DNA of 64,000 nucleotides. It comes from Platerodrilus igneus. Lineage: Eukaryota; Arthropoda; Insecta; Coleoptera; Lycidae. The position numbers were made by a program, and so were the translations under genes. The notes under the pieces were generated by a model. That model did not search any database, was not told where the DNA came from, and saw only the letters and a program-made list of their open reading frames with translations. The DNA is taken from contig JARFIW010001364.1 of the NCBI GenBank assembly GCA_036346225.1, forward strand, positions 434,001 through 498,000, read 5' to 3'. Below, piece by piece: positions 21,485-32,320 of this stretch. Within the stretch, counting starts at the first letter, position 1; each line of letters starts with the position of its first letter.

Positions 21485-22060
21485 GGTGAGTTTTTAGTGT
21501 GGCAACGGTCGATAACTCCGTTATTATAAAAGCTACGTAAACCAAATTTGGAGGCATATTAGGCATGCCTAAAGTGCACATTTTAAAAGTATTTGGAAGC
21601 ATACAGGGTGTTTCATAATTCCAGGGCTTATTAAACTTATATTTTCTTAAAAGGAACACCCTATATATTATTACATTTTTGAAAAGCCCATAAAAAGAGC
21701 TTTAATATGATATCAAATTGTATCTGTCTATTTCTTTTAGTTTTTGAGATATTCAACTGTTTTTAGAAAAAATGACCCCAATTGGATACATTGCCACTGC
21801 ACTAATACACAACTTATGTTAATTTTCAAGATCCAGAAAATTTTACCATATACCATAGTATATTTGTAAATATCATTTTGTTGAAATTTCTTCCCAGTAT
21901 ACAGGGTGTGTCAGGTTTCGCAAAATGCAATTTTTAAATTTTTTTTTAAATGGCACCCTACCAATTTTATTGCTACAATGGTTAGTTCATTAAGTGTCCT
22001 TTCATTTTTGTTAAGCATTCCCTATACCTAAATCCATTACTTTCTGAGATATTTTTGATT
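21481..22060. repeat. Debris with recurrent ACAGGGTG-type transposon ends
   Basis: ACAGGGTGAG (21481), ACAGGGTGTTTC (21604) and ACAGGGTGTGTC (21901) are spaced through non-coding sequence. The word matches one inside the mariner TIR at 9436, so these are likely stacked ends of related non-autonomous DNA elements. No transposase remains. Confidence 0.5.
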
Positions 22061-22420
22061 TTCTTCAAATTTTATGAATGTTTTTAATTTACATAACTAA
22101 AAATAACTTACTATTGGAGAATATTATAAAACAATTAATACAATTAAAACAGTGGGCCAACATTAATAAGAAACTTGCTAACTTTAATAACCGGTGTAAC
22201 TTTTTAGAAAAATGCAGTAGATTAATTTATTTTATCCGATTGACTATGTTACATTTTAATTGTGTTGCCGTAATTACTTTTTAAAAATTTAACCAAGTTG
22301 CATGTCATGAATAAGTGTTGTTTGTTCAGTTTAAATCAGGTTTATGTCATAGTAATTTATGTAAGTACATAGCCATACTGTTTGAATGCAATTGTAATAA
22401 CCTTCATTAAATTTTTCAGT

Positions 22421-22454
22421 CTATGAAGATGGCATAAAGTCAATGCCGAAACGT
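22421..22454 (+). ncRNA. Hammerhead-ribozyme-like motif, array copy 1
   Basis: CTATGAAGAT is followed by a stem GGCAT/ATGCC and GAAACG, the order of a hammerhead core (CUGAUGA, stem II, GAAA). The first core half is imperfect, so activity is uncertain. Confidence 0.45.
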
Positions 22455-22908
22455 TGAATAAAAATTACAATTTGACGCTGTAGTTTTATCTGGTAGAACG
22501 AGTGTATTCTAAGAATTCAATTAAATCAGTTGTTTACCTACTTTCGTTCGAGAAATAATACTAATTGTTAATAGATATGGGATTCTACAATAACATACGT
22601 TTGGAATTTGGTGAAGAGGCTTACAAGCAATTAAAACAGTGGGCCAACATTAATAAGAAACTTGCTAACTTTAATAACGGGTGTAACTTTTTAGAAAAAT
22701 GCAGAAGATTTATTTATTTTATCCAATTGACTATGTTACATTTTAATTGTGTTGCCGTAATTACTTTTTAAAAATTTTAACCTAGTTGCATGTCATGAAT
22801 AAGTGTTGTTTGTTAAGTTTAAATCAGGTTTAAGTCATAGTAATTTATGTAAGTACATAGCTATACTGTTTGAATGCAATTGTAATAACCTTCATTAAAT
22901 TTTTTAGT

Positions 22909-22942
22909 CTATGAAGATGGCATAAAGTCAATGCCGAAACGT
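22909..22942 (+). ncRNA. Hammerhead-ribozyme-like motif, array copy 2
   Basis: Same sequence and stem as the copy at 22421. Confidence 0.45.
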
Positions 22943-23396
22943 TGAATAAAAATTACAATTTGACGCTGTAGTTTTATCTGGTAGAACGAGTGTATCCCAA
23001 GAATTCAATTAAATCAGTTGTTTACCTACTTTCGTTCGTGAAATAATACTAATTGTTAATAGATATGGGATTCTACAATAACATACGTTTGGAATTTGGT
23101 GAAGAAGCTTGCAAGCAATTAAAACAGTAGGCCAACATTAATAAGAAACTTGCTAACTTTAATAACGGGTGTAACTTTTTAGAAAAATGCAGAAGATTTA
23201 TTTATTTTATCCAATTGACTATGTTACATTTTAATTGTGTTGCCGTAATTACTTTTTAAAAATTTTAACCTAGTTGCATGTCATGAATAAGTGTTGTTTG
23301 TTAAGTTTAAATCAGGTTTAAGTCATAGTAATTTATGTAAGTACATAGCTATACTGTTTGAATGCAATGGTAATAACCTTCATTAAATTTTTTAGT

Positions 23397-23430
23397 CTAT
23401 GAAGAAGGCATAAAGTCAATGTCGAAACGT
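23397..23430 (+). ncRNA. Hammerhead-ribozyme-like motif, array copy 3
   Basis: As above, with GGCAT now facing ATGTC; the changed base still allows G-U pairing, so the stem is kept. Confidence 0.4.
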
Positions 23431-23507
23431 TGAATAAAAATTACAATTTGACGCTGTAGTTTTATCTGGTAGAACGAGTGTATCCCAAGAATTCAATTAA
23501 ATCAGTT

Positions 23508-23510
<3 letters not shown>

Positions 23511-23568
<58 letters not shown>
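23511..23568. repeat. (TA)n microsatellite
   Basis: Its last T is followed immediately by the GG of a primer binding site. Confidence 0.95.
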
Positions 23569-23572
<4 letters not shown>

Positions 23573-23587
23573 GACCAAAAAGTGAGG
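23569..23587 (+). other. Primer binding site of family A copy 2
   Basis: TGGCGACCAAAAAGTGAGG, with the initial T shared with the (TA)n tract. Confidence 0.7.
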
Positions 23588-23709
23588 CTCGATTTTCAAA
23601 TAAAATTTTTGGGATTTTATTCCAGGAAACTGGCGATCTGAGAGAGAGAGTTTCTGTTTGTGTATAAATTTAAGAGTATTTTAGAGTGTGTGAGAGTGAT
23701 TTGAACGTA

Positions 23710-25074
23710 TGCAGAGAAAGGAGTGGTTAAGGAGTCAAGGAGTGGAAATTGGAAGTGACGATAGTGCATTGTGTGAAAAAAATTCGGAAATGAAGAAGCT
23801 GGAGGCAGCAGAGATCAGTCGAGGACGGAATCAGGGGATTAAGGAAACGAGATGATAATGAGAATGCTAGAGAGGATGAACGAAGAATCCAATAGAAAAT
23901 TAAAACAGCTAAGCGATGAAGCTAATAGAGCTAGGGAAGAATCTAACAGAAAATTAGAGCAGATAAACGAAAATATTGAGCAATCGACTAAAGAATTTAC
24001 AGAGTTTATAAATAGTCTTACCGTGAAAATGGGGGAAGTAGAAAGTAGAGTTAATAAAAATGAGCGTGATATTACAGGTCTTCGACAGGAAATGGGACAC
24101 TTAAGGTCCGAAGTACGCATTTTTTGTGAAGAGGAAATAAATATAAAAATGACTGAAGTAACGGACTCATGTAGGGATCAGTTAGGCAGGGTAGAACGCG
24201 AATTTAGTAGTATCAAATACAACATGTCAAATTTAACGGGGATGGTCCCAGATTTTATACAGGTGGCGTATCATTGGACCAATTTATGAAATTTTATGGC
24301 GATAACAGGGTAAATCCACAAATTTTTATTAATAGTGTAAGAAATCTAGTGGGAAATTTATTCGACGAACAGACAAACTAAATACGATAAAGGCTCTATT
24401 GAAAGACAATGCGGAGGCATGGTATAATTTAGTAGGACAGGACATAGACACATATCAGGACTTTGAAAACAAATTTTTACAACATTACTGGAGTGATCAC
24501 AAACAGGATCAGATTAGGGACGACTTGATACAGGAAAATTTAAGGGAGAGTTTGCAGGTTCTAGGGAACAATATGCCATTCGAAAATACAGTGTGGCCAT
24601 CCACCATTGACGGACAGACAAATAATCAAGTACCTATCACGACATTTTGAACTGGAAATCAGACAACACGTGGCCTTACAAAACATCACAAAACGGGAGA
24701 CATTTTTAGAATATTTACAGAGATATGACGATGTATGTGTTGGACGGACAAGAGAGATACGGGAACGAAACATTAACACAGTTAGGTTTGACACCAGGAC
24801 ACCGAATTTTCCGAGACGACCTGACTACCATAGAAATTTTCGACCGAATTGGGAACGACGGGGACAGGAATACAGGAGCAATAGTGCGACTAGGGGATCG
24901 ACGCCAAGACCTAGTTACACGAGACAGAACAGTTTACCGGAAGTAAACAGGACTGTGACGAGCACGCCGAATAGAGACAGAGACACGGATACTAATACAA
25001 GGAGGACGTACGCACAGGTTATAGAAGGACAACCAGGACCAAGCACGGAAAACAGGACGAGACAGGATTTTTAG
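23710..25074 (+). pseudogene. gag: Gag of family A copy 2, frameshifted
   Basis: Begins MQRKEWLRSQG at 23710, then shifts. The frame at 23852-24289 gives the coiled-coil-like N-terminal half (EESNRKLEQ, DITGLRQEMG), the one at 24399-24650 gives a capsid-like segment (AEAWYNLVGQD), and the one at 24607-25074 gives the basic Arg/Thr/Asn-rich tail ending RQDF. No zinc knuckle is seen; the Arg-rich tail may bind RNA instead. At least three small indels break the reading. Confidence 0.82.
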
Positions 25075-25106
25075 AACGCGACAGACCACTAGATTTCTGT
25101 GTAAAT

Positions 25107-25907
25107 GTGTATGAACATCCACGTGAATTGTTCAAAATTGAGGAGGAAATAGAGCCAGAAACTGTAGAAAAATTATGTTTGCCAATTGTTAATATAGGAA
25201 TTTTTGAGAATAATGTAGAGGTATTACTTGATACAGGGGCAGAGGCAAGTTTAATATCGGAGGAATTCGTCAGCAAAATTAGGGATAAGGTTTGTGATAG
25301 AATTATGCCTATAAAGCGTAGCCATTTAGTAGCTCCAAATAAAAAGAAGTTTGCTGTAGTAAATAGTGTTGTGGTGCTTAGGATAAATATAGGAGGTTTA
25401 AGCTGTGAACAGGAGTTTGTAATTGTAACTGGACTGAAGTTTCAGAGCATTTTAGGTGTTGACTGTATGATGCAGTTAGGGGTTTTGATAGATATGGAAA
25501 GGAAGGTAGTAAGGATTAAGGATAGGGTAGTGCCATGGAAGGGCAGTTACGAAGTCACAGAGGATGACACGGGGTTGAATATTAATGTAGTAGAAGTAGA
25601 GGATGATGGAGTTAAACAGATCAACACAATAAGATGTCCAGACGATAGGATAGTAGAGGTTCAAGCTTTATTACAAAAACATGCAGAATTAGTGGGGGTA
25701 GAAGCAAGAGCAGCATATCGGGAGCAGGTGAAGGCAGAATTAAATAAAGATGCACGAAAAATTAACCAATGGACCAAACCGCAATTCCATTGTCCACCAT
25801 CCATGGACACACTTTTGACGACGTTAAGTGGCAAGTTTGTTTTTAGTAAATTAAATTTAAGGAATTCATTCTGGCTGATTCCATTACACAAGGATTCTAG
25901 AAGGTAG
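25107..25907 (+). pseudogene. pol: Truncated pol of family A copy 2
   Basis: A 266-codon frame, nearly identical to the copy 1 protein. It has a retropepsin with LLDTGAEASLI near residue 36, a linker rich in Val and Asp, then FSKLNLRNSFWLIPLHK, the RT motif A region, where the catalytic Asp has become Asn (DLR to NLR). It stops at a TAG shortly after. The rest of RT, RNase H and integrase are absent, with the same downstream junction as copy 1. Confidence 0.87.
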
Positions 25908-26199
25908 ACAGGATTTTCCATAGAGGGAAAAATCGATAATTTTAAGGTAGTATCGTTTGGTTTGTCGGCAAAAAGGAAATAATAATAAATGAGAAACAGA
26001 CAAGTATAGGGACTGAAGAGAAAGCAATATTTAAGAGTCAGGATAATAGGGATGAGTTTATTGTATGTGAGATAATAGGGATGATAAGTATAGATATAAA
26101 AGGAGGAGAAATAGGGATGAAGAGTATTAGGATGGTGAGAAGAAAGACTTGGAGGGTTAAGAAGAGAGTTAGATTTAAATAACTTGATGAACAAAGGAT

Positions 26200-26813
26200 A
26201 GAGATAGGTGAATTTTCGTATAGATATACAATAGAGAGTAGATAGGTGTATAATAGAGTAAAATTTAAATAGGATAGGGATAGAATAGGTGTATATAGAT
26301 GAGTAGAAGTAAGTGTTTATAGAGAATAAAGCTAGGTATAGGATAAATATAGGAGATAGTTAGAAATAGGTATATAGGATGAGAAGGAAAATTAAATGTA
26401 GGGAGAAAATAAGATAGGTTGAGTGTAGATATTTCTTATAAGATTAGTGGTGAGTTAGGAATAGAATAAGAATAGGATAAGTATATAGGATTAGGTAGGG
26501 GGAAGTGAGTATAGTGAAGACTAATTAGAATTTAGGAATAGAATAGGTATATAGGATGTAAATAGGCTTAGATGGAGAAATAGGATGAAGTTAGGGATAG
26601 TATCAGTTTATAAAATTAGGTGAGAGTTAGGCATAGGATAGGGATATAGGATAGGTGTAAATATTTTTAGGATTGGATATAAGTTAGGTAAGTTAGAAAG
26701 ATAAGGGTAGAGTGAGATAGGCAATTTTTTTTTGTAAATTTTTTTTTGCAGTCTAAATGTTTTATATTTGAATTCGAATAAGTGGGATTATTTGTATTCA
26801 AATAGGGGGAAAA
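26200..26813 (+). repeat. Purine-rich tract and polypurine primer of copy 2
   Basis: Loose GGATAGGTGTATATAG-like words, nearly all A and G, with TTTTTTTTG interruptions near 26725. It ends AATAGGGGGAAAA at 26801-26813, the likely plus-strand primer touching the LTR. Confidence 0.75.
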
Positions 26814-28741
26814 TACTCAAATTTAGACCAGGGTAGAAAATTAATTAATTTTATCAAATAATTTTAATCACCGTGTATAAGGAAGCTTTGGGAAAAAGTA
26901 CGCGTAATTAAATGCTTAGTGCAAAGATTTAAATCATTCAATTAGAATGTAGGGTTTGTATAGAAGTTTATTAGATAATACGCGTTATTAAAACGTGGAG
27001 CATACAAATTTATTTGTTTCATTAAAAATAAGGGATTTAAATTATTCACTAGACGCTTCCTATAAAAAGAAGCAGTATTAAAATGCTCAACTTGTATGTA
27101 ATTTAATTATTCTAAGTATAAAGAAACAAATAAAAATTACGTGCAAAATTTATATTAAGGAATTTAATTTTTAAGTAACGAGTATTAAACAAAATGTACA
27201 AATAATAATTAATATTTAATTAGGATTCACTAAAAATTAAAGGGTAGAAGTCAATGCCATCCATTATTATTTTAATTGGAGTTAATTAAACCATTAGTAA
27301 TATATAATATGCATAAAAGCTTTTAAAAACCCAATAATATTCAAATCGTAGAAGTGTTATTATATTACGATTGAACACCTGCGTATTTTTAAATGTCAAA
27401 TTCTAATAAATTCGAGCTGATAAACATGCAGATTCTGCGTATATTGCAAACGGTCGGATAAACCGTAGCTTATATTAACGGGAAGGTTAGTTGAGTGGTT
27501 ATTTAACTCAAATAAGAATACACGTGGACTGAAATAACCGATAGTAAAGAGTATCAATTTGCACAACTAGGACCAAGTTAGAAAAAGACAGATAAAATGC
27601 GCAAGGCAGAGACACAGATAATAAAAGGCGTGATTTGAGCAACGTCACGAGGAAACGATTGGTTGAAATAAGTTGCAGATATAAGAGGTGAAAACACAAC
27701 AATTTCTATACAAAATTAATTAGTTGTTCTCGGACGTGTTTGCGAGCTGTGTGAAAATTTCTTAGATTTAACTGGCACGAGTGCAAAAATTTAGTAGGAT
27801 CGCTGTGCAGGACTGTCGAGAAGGGAACAGAGAATGCGAAATTCCGAAAATTGTCCGTTGAGGGACAAATCCGACGTGCAAGCAAGGCTGTTATATAAAC
27901 CCGGACTTTAAACAGTTTCGCTCTCTTAGATTTTCAATTTTTATTCAATACTTTAAACAGTCTTGCTCTCTTATATTTTTTGATTTTTGATTACTTTAAA
28001 CAGTTTTGCTCTTTTTATTTTTGCTGTTATACCATACTTCAAGCAGAATACGCACTACCATACAAGTGATTATGCATTAGTGCACTTAGAAAAGATAGAT
28101 AAGTAGCGAGAAATAAATACATTTAAACGAGTTCCTGAGAAGTCCTGAAACAATTTAGACGAATGGTTGTGTAGGAGAAATTTTAAAAGCGTTCAGAATC
28201 TAAAGCCGTAAACATAAACCAGCTGGAATGGTGGAATGAGCAAGTCCGATGTACATTGAAGCCACGAGTGCAGTAACCTTCAGGTAAATTATACAATTTT
28301 GTTCAAACTTTGATGTTTTGGTGTGTGTTGGATATTTTTATAATTTGTTTGATAAAATAGACAGTAGTGAATTTGTATAAACAAAATTTTAATTATAAGG
28401 TGAAATTTTTTTGTATAAGTAGAAAGGAGTATTTAGCAGTTTATGTTTTGATTATGATGAAAATTTGGGTCTGTCTTTGAGCTCAATTAGACTAACCTGT
28501 TTAATTAACGTAAAGGGGTGGGAGATGCTCCCTTTTATTCAGACTTAGGTCTGCACATATTGTAACTTAATTAGTATGCATCCTACCAGCACTTTAATTC
28601 TGGATGCAAATTAAAATGATGACAAATTTAAACTTGAAATTTTATGATGCTGATATTTATGCTGAAATTTAATTTTGAAATTTTAATGTATTATGAATAT
28701 TGATGTAAATAGAGTTAATGTTGATGTTTGTGATAGGAATG
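26814..28741 (+). repeat. Family A 3' LTR of copy 2, 3'-truncated
   Basis: Starts TACTCAAATTTAGACCAGGG and matches the family A LTR up to TGTTTGTGATAGGAAT, where it switches to an orphan leader cassette. It is more diverged than the copy 1 LTRs. Confidence 0.85.
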
Positions 28742-28757
28742 AATCACGGCAAATCTT

Positions 28758-28823
28758 GGTGCCCAATTCAAGAGGCTCGAATATTTTTTTTTACTCTGGT
28801 GAGTCTTTCTGCATGTATCGCAG

Positions 28824-28825
<2 letters not shown>
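28758..28825 (+). repeat. Orphan LTR-leader cassette, copy 2
   Basis: TTGGTGCCCAATTCAAGAGG runs into a CTCGAATATTTT segment and ends TATCGCAGCA at (TA)n. The first half looks like a primer binding site plus leader, but no LTR end precedes it directly. Confidence 0.65.

Positions 28826-28877
<52 letters not shown>
28826..28877. repeat. (TA)n microsatellite
   Basis: Pure alternating tract following the cassette. Confidence 0.95.
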
Positions 28878-28881
<4 letters not shown>

Positions 28882-29175
28882 ATGGGTAAACTATTACTAC
28901 TACTACTACTAGTACAATTTATAATTCAACATTATATGTTTTACAATTTCATGAAAAATATGTTAATTTTATTTAATAAAACATAATAATCAGCGAAGTA
29001 TTAATTAATTATTTTTAAGTGTATTAACAGAAATATTTGATGAACTAGCCTTTTAGTACAACAGACATCCTCCGTATTTTTTGGCTCTTCTAAAACATAA
29101 GTACTTATATAATGATTAAAAAATAATCGTTGGGGCCTAGTTTTAGCATTTTATATTAGTGTTAAAAATATATCC

Positions 29176-29858
29176 TCATGGTTTAGTATCAGTTATTTTT
29201 AAACTTAGTATTCGCTTAACATCATACGGATTCAAAACTACCTTATTTTGTGTTATGCTATACACGTTATGTTTATATGATCTAATAAGATCTTGAGGTC
29301 TCTTCACAATTTGCTTATGAAAAAAAGTGTTTTTGTAATCGTCAAAAGTGATTGTTTTTATACTTGTCATAGTGGAACCTTTACATTTTTTTTCACAACT
29401 TCTTTGTCTAGCGTATAAGCGTACATTTTAAATATTAATCCAACAAACTCCAACATAATATTACCATTGCTTTCGTCTTTCATAAGACCAGGTATTTTCT
29501 TATTTACTAGGTCTATACGGTAGGCATTGTTTAGTCGAAAGTCAGATGTATCAAATCTGTGTATATCGTTTTTAATATCAACGTATGTATCCGGTACTCG
29601 AAACTCGTAAATCAAGCTATCGGTGTCAGTGTACAAAAGTTTAGCTTTGTTGCCAAATTTCTGTTTAACATAATTGTAATGAAACTCATACAGGATCGTT
29701 TTGGATATATCTAAGATTGAAAACCCTGCGTAAATTAGTTTATCTAAATATACTTCTAATTTGTTCATTTCTATTACTACTAAATCATGATCAAGAATAG
29801 TGCTGCTGCAAAGGTTTGGCTTTGCAATATATGCACGAGCTCCATAGCGCCTTCCCAT
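29176..29858 (-). pseudogene. Relic Polinton DNA polymerase B, C-terminal part
   Basis: Two minus-strand frames (29367-29858 and 29176-29370) join across one small shift. The first holds [20 protein letters not shown] and [13 protein letters not shown], the family B polymerase motif C with its catalytic aspartates, then [15 protein letters not shown] and [11 protein letters not shown]. The second continues with SITFDDYK-like and SITQNKVVLNPYDVKR blocks, the usual polymerase end. It is not part of the complete Polinton and its sequence differs clearly from 48680-49150, so it derives from another insertion. Palm motifs A and B are missing. Confidence 0.85.
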
Positions 29859-29959
29859 TTTGTTACTAGTAGTATCTCTTTGTGCTTTCGTACATTTTCG
29901 GATTGCTAAACTAGTACTCGCTTCTTTAATACAAATTTTTTGTTATATAAATAATTAAT

Positions 29960-31550
29960 TAAAATTTAAAATGCATTTTGCAAATTACAAAGTTTTGGAA
30001 ACGTAATTTATTCTGCGTTTATTTTTATCTAGGCCAAAATGACTTTTATTTAGCAACGCTAATTAAAGATTGGGCCTTGCTAATTGATTTGTTGAAAAAC
30101 AGTATTCATTCAATCTCTAGAAAAATTATATAATTAACAAACACTGTACTTTATTTATTTATTAGTTCACAAAAATAAACGTTGTACTCAACAGAGGAGT
30201 AATGCTAAAACTGTAGCTATTCGTACACGTCTACACATTAGTCACTTTTTTTCTGATCTCTTGTCCGTTTCTCACGGATCTGTTTATATAGTCCAAGATA
30301 CTACTATCTTACTTTTATTTTGTAATTTATCAATTGTTAACAAACTTTTTTGAGTCCCTGGTGTGTTTATATACCAACTGATTCTGTTTACTTCGGATAC
30401 ACAAATTTTCATAAATTTATTTTCGTCACCATTACGTATTTTAGTTGGGTTGACAAGTTACAATTATAGGTTATCTTGTAAGCATATGTCGCGCTAAAGG
30501 GTCAAACCTCAATCGGTCATTCTTTATCCAATTTAGTTACTCATAAGTTTAAATTTATGTTTACTTTTGCTTTAACATCAATCTTCATAAAATAATATAT
30601 TACACAGTCTTTACAGCGTTACTTTTCAACTATTCTTATTTGTCTTATTTATTACTTACCACCAGCTGGGCGGTGATAAATAAGGTTTGATACTTTCCAT
30701 TTTCTCCTAAATCTTTACAAATACAAGTATCTACTTATTGAGGTATTGCAATTCGCTCATTGTAACCAATACTGAAACATTGTGTTAGAAGACGGATAAG
30801 TAACACAATAGCTAAATTTATTTTTGTATAACACTAGTAACAGCGTAACCTAGGCGATATCAAACTTGGCAACTATAAGCTGCGCATAAAGGAAATAGCC
30901 AAAACATTTTTGTTTGGCAGTTTTATATATTAACTAACCACTAATGGGATGCATAAGGTATTTGTGATCTTTATTTTTTCTTATAGACCTTTTAATAAGA
31001 CGTAAAGCAAAACAAGTTTTTTTTAACATTGGTAATCCGGCTTCGGTAAAGCCGATTTTGTTTGAATTCGGTTTTAAGAAGATCGGTTCCAGTAAGCCGG
31101 TTTTATTCAAACTCAGTGTTTATCAAAATCGATAAACTTGTTTGCATTTTTCCAGTTTTTTTAGAACTATAAGCAACAGTTTGTTTACGATATTAAGCTG
31201 AATATGAAAGATTTTTACTAGTTATTCTAGCAGTGGGTATATATTTCTGAACCGCTGCGTAAATGAGAAAGGTGCTCAAGATTATACAAGAAAACAGTCG
31301 GGTTAGAAGTGTGACCTAACCGCATTCATATTTACTTCTTTTGTTTCTTTAAAATTGTGCGTTGTTATACTAATTGTACTTCATTTGGGTTCGCTAGACA
31401 CGAATATTTTAATAAACTGCAATTTTGCGTTTGCAACAAGTCACGTAGAAGCAAGAAAATTTATATATTTAAAAGAAATGTGCCAGGTACATATTTGCGT
31501 TGTTAAAGCGACGTGCAAAATTTGCATATAATTTACTAATTCAATTCAAT
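29960..31550. other. AT-rich non-coding sequence
   Basis: I see no coding frame or repeat unit beyond short hairpins, such as GGCTTCGGTAAAGCC near 31038. Confidence 0.4.
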
Positions 31551-31554
31551 CTTA

Positions 31555-31975
31555 CAACACAAGTGGAAGTAACCACTGATTTATTACCCACTGTAACACT
31601 AGCGGGCCTTCTAAGAAAATACTACACCTAATGTTACTGGTGATCTTGGTCAGCAGCAGCTATCACGCTTCTAACTTCATGATTCAGGATCTTCGTTGGT
31701 TGATTTGCAAAAGGAAGTGCGCTAGTCTAATGAGATGCAACCACAGCAAAACAGATCGTTTGCTTTTTTCTTTTTAAAATAACCAAGAAAATAGTATTCG
31801 TTCACTATGTTTGATATACTCATCTCCAAAGAACATTATATGTCATCATTAGTTGGAAGCGCTTTAGCTTCTGAGGACCGAGTTTCCCGATAACATTAGG
31901 TGTAGTACTTTTTTAGAAAGTCCGCAATACTATAGTGGATAATAGGTCATTTGTTGTTTCCACTTTAGTTGTCAT
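31555..31975. mobile_element. MITE-like unit with imperfect ~85-bp inverted ends
   Basis: The left end carries a TACTACACCTAATGTTACTGG word near 31620; its inverse CGATAACATTAGGTGTAGTA lies at 31889. The similarity extends outward through AAGTGGAA on both sides. There is no coding capacity. The TSD is not resolved. Confidence 0.6.
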
Positions 31976-32120
31976 AAACTAGTTAATATTATTAAATTTA
32001 GTCTGGTAGTGCCATCTTCACTAAAATATAAAAAATTCGAAGACGTTTTCGATAGTTAGCTACTTATATTCGAGTATAGAGGGGGTATGGGAAATGTTAA
32101 GTGTATATTAATCCACTATA

Positions 32121-32320
32121 ATTCCTTTATAATTAAAGGTCTTTGTTGGTTGTTTTACAAAGAGAAATGCGCCAGTCTGCTGAGCTGCAAATACATTGAA
32201 ACCGGTCATTGGATTTTCTTTTTGTAAAATAACTAACAAATTATTTTTCGTTCACTATACATCAACTACTCATTTCCAGACAAAGTCATGTCAACTATTA
32301 ACATGTGGTTCACTCGATAG
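32121..32320 (+). repeat. Diverged second copy of the MITE-like core
   Basis: GTCTTTGTTGGTTGTTTTAC and following sequence parallel GATCTTCGTTGGTTGATTTG at 31689, through GCGCCAGTCT...TTCGTTCACTAT, with many substitutions. Confidence 0.55.

Larger units (their letters stand above)
22078..23505 (+). repeat. Tandem array of ~487-bp PLE 5'-end units (3 copies)
   Basis: The unit repeats at about 487-488 bp (for example AAACAGTGGGCCAACATT at 22145 and 22632, and a third copy near 23120). Each unit has a hammerhead-like CCGAAACG segment, a spacer and a short ORF start (MGFYNNIRLEFGEEAYKQLK in copy 2) that resembles the beginning of Penelope RT proteins. Each unit therefore reads as a pseudo-LTR plus N-terminus joined head to tail, as PLEs do. 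The third copy ends in (TA)n. Confidence 0.75.
23569..28741 (+). mobile_element. Family A LTR element copy 2, lacking its 5' LTR
   Basis: The interior (gag, protease, partial RT, purine-rich tract) matches copy 1 in the opposite orientation, and a 3' LTR follows at 26814. Where the 5' LTR should be, (TA)n joins the primer binding site at its first bases. The 3' LTR also lacks roughly its last 120 bp. The same pol deletion as in copy 1 is present. Confidence 0.88.
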
